A DNA stretch of 64,000 nt from Bordetella ansorpii (GTDB taxonomy: Bacteria > Pseudomonadota > Gammaproteobacteria > Burkholderiales > Burkholderiaceae_B), in contig NZ_FKIF01000004.1 of NCBI RefSeq assembly GCF_900078705.1, forward strand, positions 1 to 64,000, given 5' to 3'. Positions within the stretch are counted from its first letter, which is position 1, and the number at the start of each line of letters is the position of its first letter. The notes under the pieces are model-generated. The model saw only the letters and a list, made by a program, of their open reading frames with translations. It did not search any database and was not told the origin of the DNA. Position numbers and translations under genes: made by a program. Positions 52,400-61,192 of the stretch are shown piece by piece.

Positions 52400-52714
52400 G
52401 CGGGTGTCCTCTGGGGGGCCGGCCGGGAGGCCTTTTCGCCTTTTCGAGGTAGGGCCTTTCCCCTTGCACCCCATTCCCTTGCCGTTTCGGCCCTTTGGCC
52501 TTTAACCGTTTCGGTATAGCCGGGCCTGGGTTGCGTCTCCAGCGTCAATGTGGAACCCGCACGAATGGATTGGACGGAGACCTGGCGCTGGCCCCTGCCT
52601 ATGCTGCGGGGACGCTACCCCCGGCAGGTAGGCTCTCGCTCAGGCGACTAAGTTGACAAATGCGACAAGGGCGACTAGAGTGAATCCTGTCTCAAACCTG
52701 CTTGGGAGATGACC
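52400..52714. promoter_or_regulatory. Divergent region between traI and the ParS/RES operon
   Basis: This 315-bp intergenic region must hold both divergent promoters. A GGGAG box at 52704-52708 fixes the start of the antitoxin gene. An oriT for the MOBH relaxase might also lie here, but no structure stands out. Confidence 0.4.
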
Positions 52715-53341
52715 ATGCCCACCGCCATTGAATTCATTGCCGATCGTCTGCCGCGCGTCACCGTGGAGGACGTGCGCCGTTTCGCGGATACCGTTGAAAT
52801 CCTGGATGCGCCGGCTTTCGCGGCCGAGTTGCAGGCGTTCATTCACGAGCGCGTGGAGGCGGTAAAACTGCCAGCCAACCTCGAAGGCGAAACGGTGGAG
52901 CAGGCCCTGGCGCGCAAGGCGGCCGCGCTGCGCACCGAAACGCGCTGGACCCCGACTGAAACCGACGTCCAGCGAGGCCGCGCCGTGTTGCTGGAATCCT
53001 TCAACCAGCCGCACAACCTGCCGATCCCCGAGTACGCCAAGCTGGCGGACAAGTCGCGCCAGCAGATCTACAAGGACATCCTCGCGCGCCGGCTGCTGGC
53101 GCTGAATGTGGGGCCGCGCGGCCAGAAGCTGCCCGACTGGCAGCTCGACCCGGTGAAGCAGCAGTTGACCCAAACCGTGCTTCAAGAGGTCGAGGGCATC
53201 GACCACTGGACGATCTACCGCGCACTATCCGAACCGCTCGAAGGCTTGGGCGGACGCTCGCCGGTGGATGCGGTGACGCATGGCACGATCGATGACGTGG
53301 CCGAAGCGGTGTTCAACGTGCTGGGCGTCCAGGTGCATTGA
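52715..53341 (+). CDS. ParS/MbcA-type antitoxin
   Basis: This 208-residue protein has an N-terminal DNA-binding-like half (IPEYAKLADKSRQQIYKDIL) and the C-terminal toxin-binding MbcA/ParS segment (ALSEPLEGLGGRSPVDAVTH then IDDVAEAVFNVLGV). It starts at 52715, six bases after GGGAG; the ATG at 52709 touches that box. It precedes the RES-domain gene by 12 bases, forming a type II toxin-antitoxin pair. Confidence 0.85.
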   Translation: MPTAIEFIADRLPRVTVEDVRRFADTVEILDAPAFAAELQAFIHERVEAVKLPANLEGETVEQALARKAAALRTETRWTPTETDVQRGRAVLLESFNQPHNLPIPEYAKLADKSRQQIYKDILARRLLALNVGPRGQKLPDWQLDPVKQQLTQTVLQEVEGIDHWTIYRALSEPLEGLGGRSPVDAVTHGTIDDVAEAVFNVLGVQVH

Positions 53342-53353
53342 GGCAAGACCGCC

Positions 53354-53983
53354 ATGAGCCGCGAACTGCCTTCGTTCCTGATCGATGCCGGTGAACTGCT
53401 CCAGCATGTGAGCCGCATCGTCTATCGGGGCAGCCCGCTGTACTATGGCCGCAGCGGCACCAATCGCTACGATGACCCGGCGCGGGACTATGGCGTGCTG
53501 TACCTGGGGCGCGACCTGCCCACGGCGCTGATGGAGTCGGTGTTTCACAAGCACCAGTGGCTTGCGGACACGGAGCGCTCGATCGCGCTGAAAGAAGTTA
53601 AGGGCCGGATGGTGCGCGCAGTAGGCGTGATGGCCGACGTGCTCCTGGCCGACCTCACGGCGCCGGGCATCATGGCGGGCTACTTCGGCCTGAATCTGGA
53701 GCAGCTGGCCAACCGCAACTACACGCATACGCAGCAGGTGTCTGCCCAGGTGCATGCGATGCTCGATGACGACGGCCAGCCACTGTTCGACGGGTTGCTC
53801 TATCCGTCGCGCAACAACTATCCCGACACGAGCATCGCTCTGTTCGAGCGTGCGGGAACGAAGGTCAGCGTCATCGAGGACATCGACCTGGTTGACCATG
53901 TGGATTGGCCGCGTTTCGTTGCCGCCTATCGCATCGGCGTGGAACCTGACCCCGGCCCGGTGGAGCCGGACGAAGCGCCCTGA
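53354..53983 (+). CDS. RES-domain toxin (NAD+ phosphorylase-like)
   Basis: This 209-residue stand-alone RES-domain protein has the Arg in IVYRGSPLYYGRSG, the Glu in TALMESVFHK and the Ser in LLYPSRNNYPDT, which form the active site of NAD+-degrading RES toxins. Paired with the ParS-like antitoxin, it would act as an addiction module for the element. Pairs of this kind are known in the ICEclc/PAGI-2 transfer region. Confidence 0.85.
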   Translation: MSRELPSFLIDAGELLQHVSRIVYRGSPLYYGRSGTNRYDDPARDYGVLYLGRDLPTALMESVFHKHQWLADTERSIALKEVKGRMVRAVGVMADVLLADLTAPGIMAGYFGLNLEQLANRNYTHTQQVSAQVHAMLDDDGQPLFDGLLYPSRNNYPDTSIALFERAGTKVSVIEDIDLVDHVDWPRFVAAYRIGVEPDPGPVEPDEAP

Positions 53984-54067
53984 AACAGCAAGAGAACACA
54001 TTGAAGCCCCGAACCGAATGACGTGGAGCAAACTGGAATAAATCTTCCTCAGCAGCAGGAGACGACC

Positions 54068-54439
54068 ATGAACACTACAACCCGCATCAGCTTCGCAGAA
54101 CGCATCGGCCGAGCCTTTGGCCGAGGGTGGCGCGCTTACGCGCACGGTGAGCGGCGCACGTCGAACTGGTTGGTCTCCAAGGGAGTTCCGGTGACGGGCA
54201 CCACCGTACTGCTGTGGGCGGTCAAGCTGGTTGTGCTGGGACTGCTGTTGTACGTTGCTTTCTGGCCGGCACTGCTGCTGGTGTGCCTGTTGGTTGTGGC
54301 TCGCGGTCTTGGCAAAGGCACTGATGACTTCTCGCTGCCACGAGACGAACTGCGCCATGGTGAAGCAGGATTCGGCCTGTATTCGTCCGACGGACATCGT
54401 CTCGACCCGCACGACCCGAACAATCCGTATGACGACTAG
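54068..54439 (+). CDS. DUF3742 family membrane protein
   Basis: This 123-residue protein (ISFAERIGRAFGRGWRAYAH, then two adjacent membrane segments about 45-85, and a polar tail RHGEAGFGLYSSDGHRLDPH) matches DUF3742, a constant member of ICEclc/PAGI-type transfer regions. The ATG at 54068 has AGGAG upstream. It is convergent with the TraG-N-like gene; function unknown. Confidence 0.85.
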   Translation: MNTTTRISFAERIGRAFGRGWRAYAHGERRTSNWLVSKGVPVTGTTVLLWAVKLVVLGLLLYVAFWPALLLVCLLVVARGLGKGTDDFSLPRDELRHGEAGFGLYSSDGHRLDPHDPNNPYDD

Positions 54440-54443
54440 GCGT

Positions 54444-55952
54444 TCAGCGCGTCACCCTGTTGACCCCCGATGAAGTACTGTCTTTCGCTTCCTTTGATCC
54501 CGTCGCGAGATTCTGTGCAATCGCACCGGCCCTAACACCTGCCCACCCCAGTGCTGCGACCCAGAAGGTCGGCAACACCAGGAACATCGTGCCCATGACG
54601 AACATCAAGAGCATGTCACCAAAGGCGTTGTTCAGCCCCACCACCGGGTCGAAATTGCTGTGCGGCCGGTTCCATCCCCAGCCCCACCCGTAGAGCGCAT
54701 CGAGGATGGTGCTGTCGATCCAGCGCGCGAGCTGGAACCAGAAGTCGACGAAGAACAGCGCAAACTGTACGACGCTGACAGTGACGACCGTCTTCAGGTC
54801 GTAGGTGCCCACGACCAGCACGAGCGGAATGCAGATGACCAATGCCATCTTGAGCAAGGCAAGCACCATGGGCAAAGCTTGGCGCACCACGTCCATGGCG
54901 GGAAACGCCGCAATCGCCCCGACCGCCATCCCGACGTCGCCCGTGGCCCGGGTCACGATGTTCGGCAAGGTCTTGTCGATCTGGCCGCCATAGTCGGTAT
55001 AGACGCTGCCCTGGTTCAGCTTCTGCTGCCGCGGCGAAGCGATCGCGCGGATCACCGAGTCGTCAACCTCGGTGCGGCTCAGGAACCCGGCCCAGCCCGC
55101 CAGGCGGTTCAAAAGGCTCGGGTCCACTTGCCCGAGCAGCCGTGCCCGCAGGCCGTTGCTGCCATCGGCCCACCACTGCTGGCAGGTCGGATAGCCGCCG
55201 CCGTTGGCGACCTGCGCCAAGCCCGCATCCCGGCTGCTGTCATAGGGCCAGGACTCCCGTGCCGTGCTGGACCGATAACTGTCGTAGTAGCCGCCCGTGT
55301 CAGTGAAATACCGCGAACCGATCCAGGTCACGTCGTGCATCTGATCCTCATCGAGGTCCGGACGCTGCATGAACAGCTTGGCACGGGCTGGCCCGTAGCA
55401 ATCCTGGCTGAAATCCACCACTTCCTGAGCCAGTACCGGGTCGTCGATGCGGGTTGCGTCGATTTCCATCCTCATCTGCCGCAGGTCTGTCCCACACGGG
55501 ATTGCCGCCACCGAAGCGCCGGTAACGGCGCGCGAGAGTGCGTGCATGAACCCCCACCAGACCGGCACCTTCGCTGACTGATTGTTAATGGTGCTGAAGG
55601 ACTGCGACCAGCCCGTGTCGGCGGGAAGCGGTACGCTGACCTGGCATTGGGTCGAGCGCGAGTTGTCGTACTTGATGGTGTTCAGGTCGACGTCGATGAA
55701 CGGGATTCCGGCAAACATCACCACCACGATGGCGACGAACACGCGGTTCTCGATACGTGCGGCCGAGAGTACGCCTTTGTTGCCTTCGTCGGCGCCTTCG
55801 GAACGCGCTTTCAGCCATTCCTGCACGATGATCGCCACGAAGGGTAATGCGAACACCCCGCTGGATACCAGCACCGCCCAGATGCCGTTGTGGACGATCC
55901 AGGACACCAGGGTCAGGTAGTACTCCAGGTAATCTGTCGTAAAAAGCGTCAT
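54444..55952 (-). CDS. TraG N-terminal-like conjugation protein
   Basis: This 502-residue inner-membrane protein has membrane segments near 15-45, 70-90, 370-420 and 445-485, and a large central periplasmic loop. The N-terminus (YLEYYLTLVSWIVHNGIWAV) and the pattern TLPNIVTRATGDVGMAVGAI fit TraG-N proteins of integrating elements, which act in mating-pair stabilisation and pilus assembly. It is the last gene of the minus-strand transfer operon, 15 bases after the small membrane protein gene. Confidence 0.85.
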   Translation of the reverse strand: MTLFTTDYLEYYLTLVSWIVHNGIWAVLVSSGVFALPFVAIIVQEWLKARSEGADEGNKGVLSAARIENRVFVAIVVVMFAGIPFIDVDLNTIKYDNSRSTQCQVSVPLPADTGWSQSFSTINNQSAKVPVWWGFMHALSRAVTGASVAAIPCGTDLRQMRMEIDATRIDDPVLAQEVVDFSQDCYGPARAKLFMQRPDLDEDQMHDVTWIGSRYFTDTGGYYDSYRSSTARESWPYDSSRDAGLAQVANGGGYPTCQQWWADGSNGLRARLLGQVDPSLLNRLAGWAGFLSRTEVDDSVIRAIASPRQQKLNQGSVYTDYGGQIDKTLPNIVTRATGDVGMAVGAIAAFPAMDVVRQALPMVLALLKMALVICIPLVLVVGTYDLKTVVTVSVVQFALFFVDFWFQLARWIDSTILDALYGWGWGWNRPHSNFDPVVGLNNAFGDMLLMFVMGTMFLVLPTFWVAALGWAGVRAGAIAQNLATGSKEAKDSTSSGVNRVTR

Positions 55953-55967
55953 GGCCCGAATCCTCCC

Positions 55968-56336
55968 TCAACCCTGCATCAGCAGGCTGGTTTCCAGCGC
56001 CACGATGGCGACGATGCCGGCGACCTCGCTGCGCAGCAGGCGGCGCCGCGCCTGTTGCACGGCTGTGGGATCGGCCTCGCACGCCAACAGCCGGCGGCGC
56101 ATCCACGCCCAGCCGTAGGCCGTCGCACCGTACAGGCACAGCCGCCAGACCAGGAAGTAGCCCGCAGTGGCCGCCAGCCACCGCTCCCAGCCAGCGACGC
56201 TGCCGACCAGGTAGATGCCGGCGATGTTGACGCCCACGACGGCAGCCACGATCACTACCGTCCACAGCAGCGCCTTCGCCGCACGCCGGCTGAACAGTTG
56301 GCGTGGCCGCAGTCCGCTCGCGCGCAACGGGCTCAT
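55968..56336 (-). CDS. Small transfer-operon membrane protein
   Basis: This 122-residue protein has about three hydrophobic segments (ALLWTVVIVAAVVGVNIAGI, WLAATAGYFLVWRLCLYG, SEVAGIVAIVALETSLLM) and basic flanks. Its ATG overlaps the stop of the PFL_4711-type gene (ATGA at 56333), so it is an integral part of the operon. No function is known. Confidence 0.75.
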   Translation of the reverse strand: MSPLRASGLRPRQLFSRRAAKALLWTVVIVAAVVGVNIAGIYLVGSVAGWERWLAATAGYFLVWRLCLYGATAYGWAWMRRRLLACEADPTAVQQARRRLLRSEVAGIVAIVALETSLLMQG

Positions 56337-57727
56337 GGGTTGCCTCCCGGGTTGCCCTTCCGCAACTGGTCGAGGCGGTCAGGCACCGGATCGCCCTGAT
56401 AGATACCGCGCGACCCAGCCGCGCGCGTGCTGTGCCGCTGGATGATCGCCATCGGCGAGTTGTTCGCCAGTTCGCGACGCAGTTCCAATTCCGTCTTGAG
56501 GTTGCGGATCTCGCGGTCGAGCGTGTCGCTCTCCTTGTTCACGGCCTCCACGGCAAGCTCGTTGGCCGCCACATTGGGCTCCTTCTTGCCGGTCAGCAGC
56601 GTACGTTGCAGCAGCAGCGCCTTCTCCAGCACCGATGACAGCGCGACCTCGGACGCCAGGCGTTGCGACAGCAGGTGCTGGTCCGGCTCGTCGCGCAACG
56701 CTTCGATGACGCCGCGCGTGATGGGCAGCGAAGCACTGCCAGCCTCGCGCAGGTTTTCAGGCGTCGTGCTCTTGGTCTTGGAAACCAAATCCTGAAGTGC
56801 CTGCAGCTTGGTTTCGTACTCTTCCTGAATCAAAGGCGTGAGCCCGACGCCGGGCACCGTCTCGGTCTTGGTGCAGGAATCGCACGTGCGCTGCTCCTGC
56901 TCCCCGAGCACCCGCGTGGCCCATTCAACCGCTTGTTGCGGCGAGGTCCAGGTTTGGCAAGACAGGCTCGCGCAACTGGCGGTCGAGATGGAGGACGTGT
57001 CGGTCACGCCGCGGCCATTGACCAGGTTGTATCCTGCACGGGTGACGTCGCCGACCACCTTGATGGCGGACTGCCCCGAACCGCCAGCATTGCTGCCCCC
57101 CACCCAGGGCACTCCGTCGTTGCCCCGCCGCGTTTCGGCCTGCTCGATGGCCGAGACCGCATCGGTACTCGAAACGGCATCGCGCAATGCCATACCTTCG
57201 GCCATCTGGCTCCATCCGAGTTGGCCGCCCGCCGTGTCGGCCATCCTCTCGGCCATGGCCCGGCACGTCAGCTTGGAGCGGTCGAAATCCAGCCGGGCCT
57301 GCAGCACGCCATTGGTGAGCAGGTTGTACAGGCCAGGATCGGCCCGCTGGATGATCAGCGCGGGCAGGGACGCCACCGCACTGGTGGCGCTCTGGATCAC
57401 AGACGACATGATCTGTTGGAAGCCGTTGGTGATACCGTTGAGCTGGTTTTTCAGCGTGGTCTGGATGCTCATGTCACCGCAGATCAGATTGCTGTTCCAG
57501 CCTACGCCGACGCCGATCGAGCGCATGCCGGCCGCATGGCCCATGGACACCGCGCTGCCGCCGCCGATCGAGTACATGACGTCATCTCCGATGACGTTGC
57601 CGCTGGTCTGGTAGCCCAGTTGGCCCCAGGCCACGCCGCTTGCCAGCGTCAGTGCGCTCGCCAACGCGAGAGCGTTCCTCGCGCGACGCACCGGAACGGA
57701 GAACGGTTTGAATTCACGATGCTTCAT
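56333..57727 (-). CDS. Integrating conjugative element protein, PFL_4711 type
   Basis: This 464-residue exported protein has a signal sequence (ARNALALASALTLASGVAWG). The mature part starts QLGYQTSGNVIGDDVMYSIG and contains SNLICGDMSIQTTLKNQLNG. It has a coiled-coil-rich C-terminal half (about 330-430) and a CDSC motif near 290. It matches the PFL_4711 family that follows the TraU-like gene in ICEclc-type T4SS regions. Presumed periplasmic or outer-membrane transfer component. Confidence 0.82.
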   Translation of the reverse strand: MKHREFKPFSVPVRRARNALALASALTLASGVAWGQLGYQTSGNVIGDDVMYSIGGGSAVSMGHAAGMRSIGVGVGWNSNLICGDMSIQTTLKNQLNGITNGFQQIMSSVIQSATSAVASLPALIIQRADPGLYNLLTNGVLQARLDFDRSKLTCRAMAERMADTAGGQLGWSQMAEGMALRDAVSSTDAVSAIEQAETRRGNDGVPWVGGSNAGGSGQSAIKVVGDVTRAGYNLVNGRGVTDTSSISTASCASLSCQTWTSPQQAVEWATRVLGEQEQRTCDSCTKTETVPGVGLTPLIQEEYETKLQALQDLVSKTKSTTPENLREAGSASLPITRGVIEALRDEPDQHLLSQRLASEVALSSVLEKALLLQRTLLTGKKEPNVAANELAVEAVNKESDTLDREIRNLKTELELRRELANNSPMAIIQRHSTRAAGSRGIYQGDPVPDRLDQLRKGNPGGNP

Positions 57728-57736
57728 CGCGTCACC

Positions 57737-58684
57737 TCAGAGGAAATCAACGCTGCCAAGGAACACCTGTCCGCGGCGTTCGCAGCAGGCATACGGCCGC
57801 CACAGCGCCCAGGCGTAGTCGCCTTGCTGGGCCTGGGTCAGGAAGCCGCTGCGAGGGAAGACCGTGCAGGACGAGGACAGAACAGGGGTGAGTTCCTGCC
57901 ACTTGCCGGTCGAGGCATCGCCTTCCACCAGTGCGCCGGCAGGCCAGTAGCCGGGCCGCGAATTGGCGAGCAGCGGCTGGTAGACGTGGATCTGCCCGCG
58001 GCGCGTGACGACATCGCCCGCGCGCTGGGCAACAACCGCGCCTGCCTTGTGGTCGTCGCTCTGGTGCAGGAACCCACCGCGTGGATACACGTTGCCCCAA
58101 AGGTTCAACGTGGTGCGTGCGCCGATCTCCCGCATCCCTGGAATCAGCGCTTCGGGGTAGGCCATCTCCGGTACGTTGTAGCGCCAGGCCAGCGTGTCCA
58201 GGGTGCTGAGCAGATACGGCATGAATGCCGTGCCTGCACCCTCGCAGATGTAGCCGGACGATGAAGCGAACTCGCTGAAGACCAGAGAACCAGGATGGCC
58301 GATCACATCCGCGTTCTTGAACTTCGCGAGGTTGTTCTCATGGTCTTCGTTCGTCGTTCCGTCCCCGCCGGCCTGGGCAGATGGGTTGGGCGTGCTCATG
58401 GCACGAACTTCGATCCAGGGGTTCTCTCCGGTGTTGCTGTAGCTGGAGACGACCGCATCGGGAACGTAGTGGCGCACCTTGATGGACGTGCGTACCGTGC
58501 AGCCGGTCCAGGTGCAGTAGAGCCAGTAGCAGATGCCAACGACGCGATATTCGAGACAGTCGGGCGATGCCACCGAGCCGACGATGGTGGCGGTGTTGAG
58601 GGCGTAGCTGCCCGTGGCGCTGAGCAGCAGTACGGACGCCACGCCTGCGCGCAAGCGGCGCATCAGGTCAAATGAACGAGTCAC
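57737..58684 (-). CDS. TraU-like element protein, PFL_4710 type
   Basis: This 315-residue exported protein has a signal peptide ending near SYALNTA and a cysteine-rich region (CLEYRVVGICYWLYCTWTGC) shared with TraU of F-like systems. Later segments are GFLHQSDDHKAGAVVAQRAG and a C-terminal YACCERRGQVFLGSVDFL. It overlaps the PFL_4709-type gene upstream by four bases. TraU-like proteins act in pilus assembly and DNA transfer in the periplasm. Confidence 0.85.
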   Translation of the reverse strand: MTRSFDLMRRLRAGVASVLLLSATGSYALNTATIVGSVASPDCLEYRVVGICYWLYCTWTGCTVRTSIKVRHYVPDAVVSSYSNTGENPWIEVRAMSTPNPSAQAGGDGTTNEDHENNLAKFKNADVIGHPGSLVFSEFASSSGYICEGAGTAFMPYLLSTLDTLAWRYNVPEMAYPEALIPGMREIGARTTLNLWGNVYPRGGFLHQSDDHKAGAVVAQRAGDVVTRRGQIHVYQPLLANSRPGYWPAGALVEGDASTGKWQELTPVLSSSCTVFPRSGFLTQAQQGDYAWALWRPYACCERRGQVFLGSVDFL

Positions 58685-59127
58685 GGCTGGGCCCTCCGGT
58701 GCTGTTCAATGCGCGCTACGGCGCGGGCCACATCTGGCTCGCCATAGACCACGTAGCGCTGGTCCACCACGATCGCTGGAATGCTGGTGACGCCCAGGCT
58801 CCAGGCATCGGTGACGCCTTGGTATGCGGAGGCGATGCGGCGCTGCAGATCAGCGCCGCCGCTGGAGAGCCGGCGCTTGACGATGGCCGTGGCCTGCTCG
58901 GGATTGGTGGGCAGATCTCCTGAAAGCTCCGCTTCAATCTGGCGGGCTTCGTCCAACTCGATCAGCCGCTCGCCGCCCATGGCCTTGACCGGGTGATGGC
59001 TGTCGGTGACGACCACCACGTCCGCAGCGAAGGTGGCCGGGCTGAAAACCGCCAGGGCGGCCGGCAGTGCCACGGTCAGGCCGAGAGTTCGCCAGCCCGG
59101 AGCGAACCGTGAATGAGATGCCGACAT
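58681..59127 (-). CDS. Thioredoxin-fold element protein, PFL_4709 type
   Basis: This 148-residue exported protein has a signal peptide (LGLTVALPAALAVFSPATFA) and a TrbC/TraW-like thioredoxin-related fold. The conserved end ITDAW-like ...VTDAWSLGVTSIPAIVVDQR then YVVYGEPDVARAVARIEQH matches the PFL_4709 family. It is the first gene of the PFL_4709-4710-4711 group, separated from the DsbA-like gene by the inserted HU/HTH cassette. Confidence 0.85.
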   Translation of the reverse strand: MSASHSRFAPGWRTLGLTVALPAALAVFSPATFAADVVVVTDSHHPVKAMGGERLIELDEARQIEAELSGDLPTNPEQATAIVKRRLSSGGADLQRRIASAYQGVTDAWSLGVTSIPAIVVDQRYVVYGEPDVARAVARIEQHRRAQP

Positions 59128-59489
59128 GTCGATTGCCCCTAAAATTGATCAGATCCCTATGAGACGCTGATGCAGGTTCTTCAGGGGAAAACAATGCGCA
59201 ACCCGGCGTGTCCTATTTGTCAGTGGACACCACGCAGCCCAAAGAAATGGTTGGCTTGTTCTCAGGCACAAAAGGTTGTGCCAAGCGTCAACCTGGGATT
59301 GCGGGAATCACGGTTTATTGAGAAGTAGGAAGGCTGAATTTCTACATTGCCGGAATGGATCCGTGCAATTCCGACAAACCGCTTCGGCCGCAAAACGATG
59401 TCCGCAGGCTCAGCGACAGCCTTCGGCGACACATAGCTGACGATCGGTTATAAATCATGATTCTTCACTCTCACCGGATACCCATTCCT
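59128..59489. promoter_or_regulatory. Divergent intergenic region upstream of the HU gene
   Basis: This 362-bp AT-richer gap separates the minus-strand PFL_4709-type gene from the plus-strand HU gene. It probably carries promoters both ways, including one for the downstream half of the transfer operon. No gene is seen. Confidence 0.45.
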
Positions 59490-59792
59490 ATGAATCGCGC
59501 CGAACTCGTGGAAATCCTTGCTTCCAAGAACGATCTGTCCAAGGCGGCCACCAATGCCGTTCTCGATACGCTGATCGACAGCATCCAGACGGCTGTCAAG
59601 AAAGGCGATGTCGTCCAGTTGGTTGGCTTTGGCACCTTCAAGTCCACGAAGCGCGCAGCGCGCACCGGCAAGAACCCTGCTACCGGCGCGGCCCTGAAAA
59701 TCCCTGCGTCAACCGTGCCGAAGTTCGTGGCAGGTGCCAGGTTCAAGGCGGCTGTCGATCCCAAGGCTGCGAAGCGCAAGGCGGGTAAGTAA
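59490..59792 (+). CDS. HU-family nucleoid protein
   Basis: This 100-residue HU-type protein begins MNRAELVEILASKNDLSKAA and holds the DNA-binding arm GFGTFKSTKRAARTGKNPAT, then a Lys/Ala-rich tail (DPKAAKRKAGK) longer than in standard HU. The start at 59490 fits the family N-terminus. It lies on the strand opposite to the transfer operon and is followed by an HTH gene. Confidence 0.92.
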   Translation: MNRAELVEILASKNDLSKAATNAVLDTLIDSIQTAVKKGDVVQLVGFGTFKSTKRAARTGKNPATGAALKIPASTVPKFVAGARFKAAVDPKAAKRKAGK

Positions 59793-59886
59793 GTTCACGT
59801 GGGGCTTGCTGCGGGTGGCGGACACTTGGCGGCATTGGTTCTGCGAGTGACCTTCATTCAACTCATCGGCGACGGAGCCATAGGCC

Positions 59887-60363
59887 ATGACTGCATTTTC
59901 TGAATCGTTCAGATCGGAGGTTGCTCGCATTGCGCGCAAGGACAACAAGAAAGAGATGGCATCTCTGCGCAAGGCGGCAATGAGCCAGCGGGGAGACATT
60001 GCTGCGCTCAAGCGCGACGTCAAGGAACTCACGAGCCAGGTGCACAGCCTGGCCAAGGCGCTGGAAAGAACGATGGCGGCAGCCGGACGCCAAGCACCGC
60101 AGCAACAAGCGGAGAATGCCTCCGGCCAGGAACCAGGCAAGCGCCGGGGGCGTGCATTTGTTTTCAGCCATGAAGCGCTCGCGGCCAAGCGGCAGGCATT
60201 CGGCATGACCCAGAAGGAAATGGCGAGCTTGCTTGGTGTCTCGTCGCTGAGCGTCTACAAATGGGAAACAGGGAAGGTCACCCCGCGCGAGGCGCAACTG
60301 GTGCGTGTGCGCGAAGTGCTCAAGATGGGTGTGCGCGAGGCCCGCAAGCAGACCGCCGAATGA
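59887..60363 (+). CDS. XRE-type HTH protein with coiled-coil N-terminus
   Basis: This 158-residue protein has a helical, charged N-terminal half (about 15-65, DIAALKRDVKELTSQVHSLA) and a C-terminal XRE-like HTH (about 105-145: KRQAFGMTQKEMASLLGVSS, LSVYKWETGKVTPREAQLVR). It is 94 bases downstream of the HU gene on the same strand. The pair may regulate or package element DNA. Confidence 0.82.
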   Translation: MTAFSESFRSEVARIARKDNKKEMASLRKAAMSQRGDIAALKRDVKELTSQVHSLAKALERTMAAAGRQAPQQQAENASGQEPGKRRGRAFVFSHEALAAKRQAFGMTQKEMASLLGVSSLSVYKWETGKVTPREAQLVRVREVLKMGVREARKQTAE

Positions 60364-60424
60364 GCAGCCGGATTGTCGACATGCGTTATGCCGCTCGCTC
60401 CGGTAAATCGACCTTCTTTTGGGG

Positions 60425-61177
60425 TTACTGCATTGAGGTGTTAGGCGGTTCGCTCGCTTGAGCGGCGGGACCTTCGCCTACCGCCAGCATGTCCATGGCA
60501 GAAAGCAAGGCATCGCCTTCGACTGGACCCTGCAGCAGGATGGCTTGTCCCGTATGGCGATCGAGCACACGCAGCGATGGCGTGGCGGTCACACCGCTCT
60601 TCGTGGCTTCAGCGGCCTGGGCGCGGATGGCGGCATCTGCCCGGCCGCTTGCCATGCACTGCTCAATGGCCGGCGTGGATTCGGGATAACGCAACCCATC
60701 AGGCAAGCCCTGGCCATCGCTGCGCGTATGGGCATAGACCCATTCGACGGCTTGCCAGAACTCGGCATGTCCGCCCGCTTCGGCGGCGCATTCCGCCAGG
60801 CGTGCTTCGGTTAACGCGGCAGGCTCGTGTGCGGCCAGCGGCTGGTGGTGCCATCGCAGTGCCACATCGGCGTTGCTGCCCACCCACCGCTTGATCTGCG
60901 GAAAGTACTCCCGGCAGAACGGACATTCCAGGTCCGCATAGAGCGTCAGAGTGAAACGGCCCTCCGGGTTGCCCATCTGCCAAGGTGGCCCATCGACCTG
61001 GGCCGTGCTGACTGGCGTGGGCGGCTGCGGCAAGGATTCGCCGGGCGGCCGGGACACGAACCAGATCAGCAGCAGCGCGACCAGTGCAGCGACCAGGGCC
61101 AAAGGCCAATGAAGCCGCCCACGGCGACGGCGGTACGCCTGGACCTGTATCGGGATGGAAGGACGCTTCGGCTTCAT
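60425..61177 (-). CDS. Membrane-anchored DsbA/thioredoxin-like protein
   Basis: This 250-residue protein has a basic N-terminus, one membrane anchor (about 24-41, WPLALVAALVALLLIWFVS) and a periplasmic thioredoxin fold with the active site ECPFCREYFPQIKR (about residue 85) and cis-Pro context VTATPSLRVL. It should form or rearrange disulfides in transfer proteins; the PFL_4710- and 4711-type proteins are cysteine-rich. It follows the TraC-type ATPase gene by 15 bases. Confidence 0.88.
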   Translation of the reverse strand: MKPKRPSIPIQVQAYRRRRGRLHWPLALVAALVALLLIWFVSRPPGESLPQPPTPVSTAQVDGPPWQMGNPEGRFTLTLYADLECPFCREYFPQIKRWVGSNADVALRWHHQPLAAHEPAALTEARLAECAAEAGGHAEFWQAVEWVYAHTRSDGQGLPDGLRYPESTPAIEQCMASGRADAAIRAQAAEATKSGVTATPSLRVLDRHTGQAILLQGPVEGDALLSAMDMLAVGEGPAAQASEPPNTSMQ

Positions 61178-61192
61178 GATGTTCTCCGGCTG

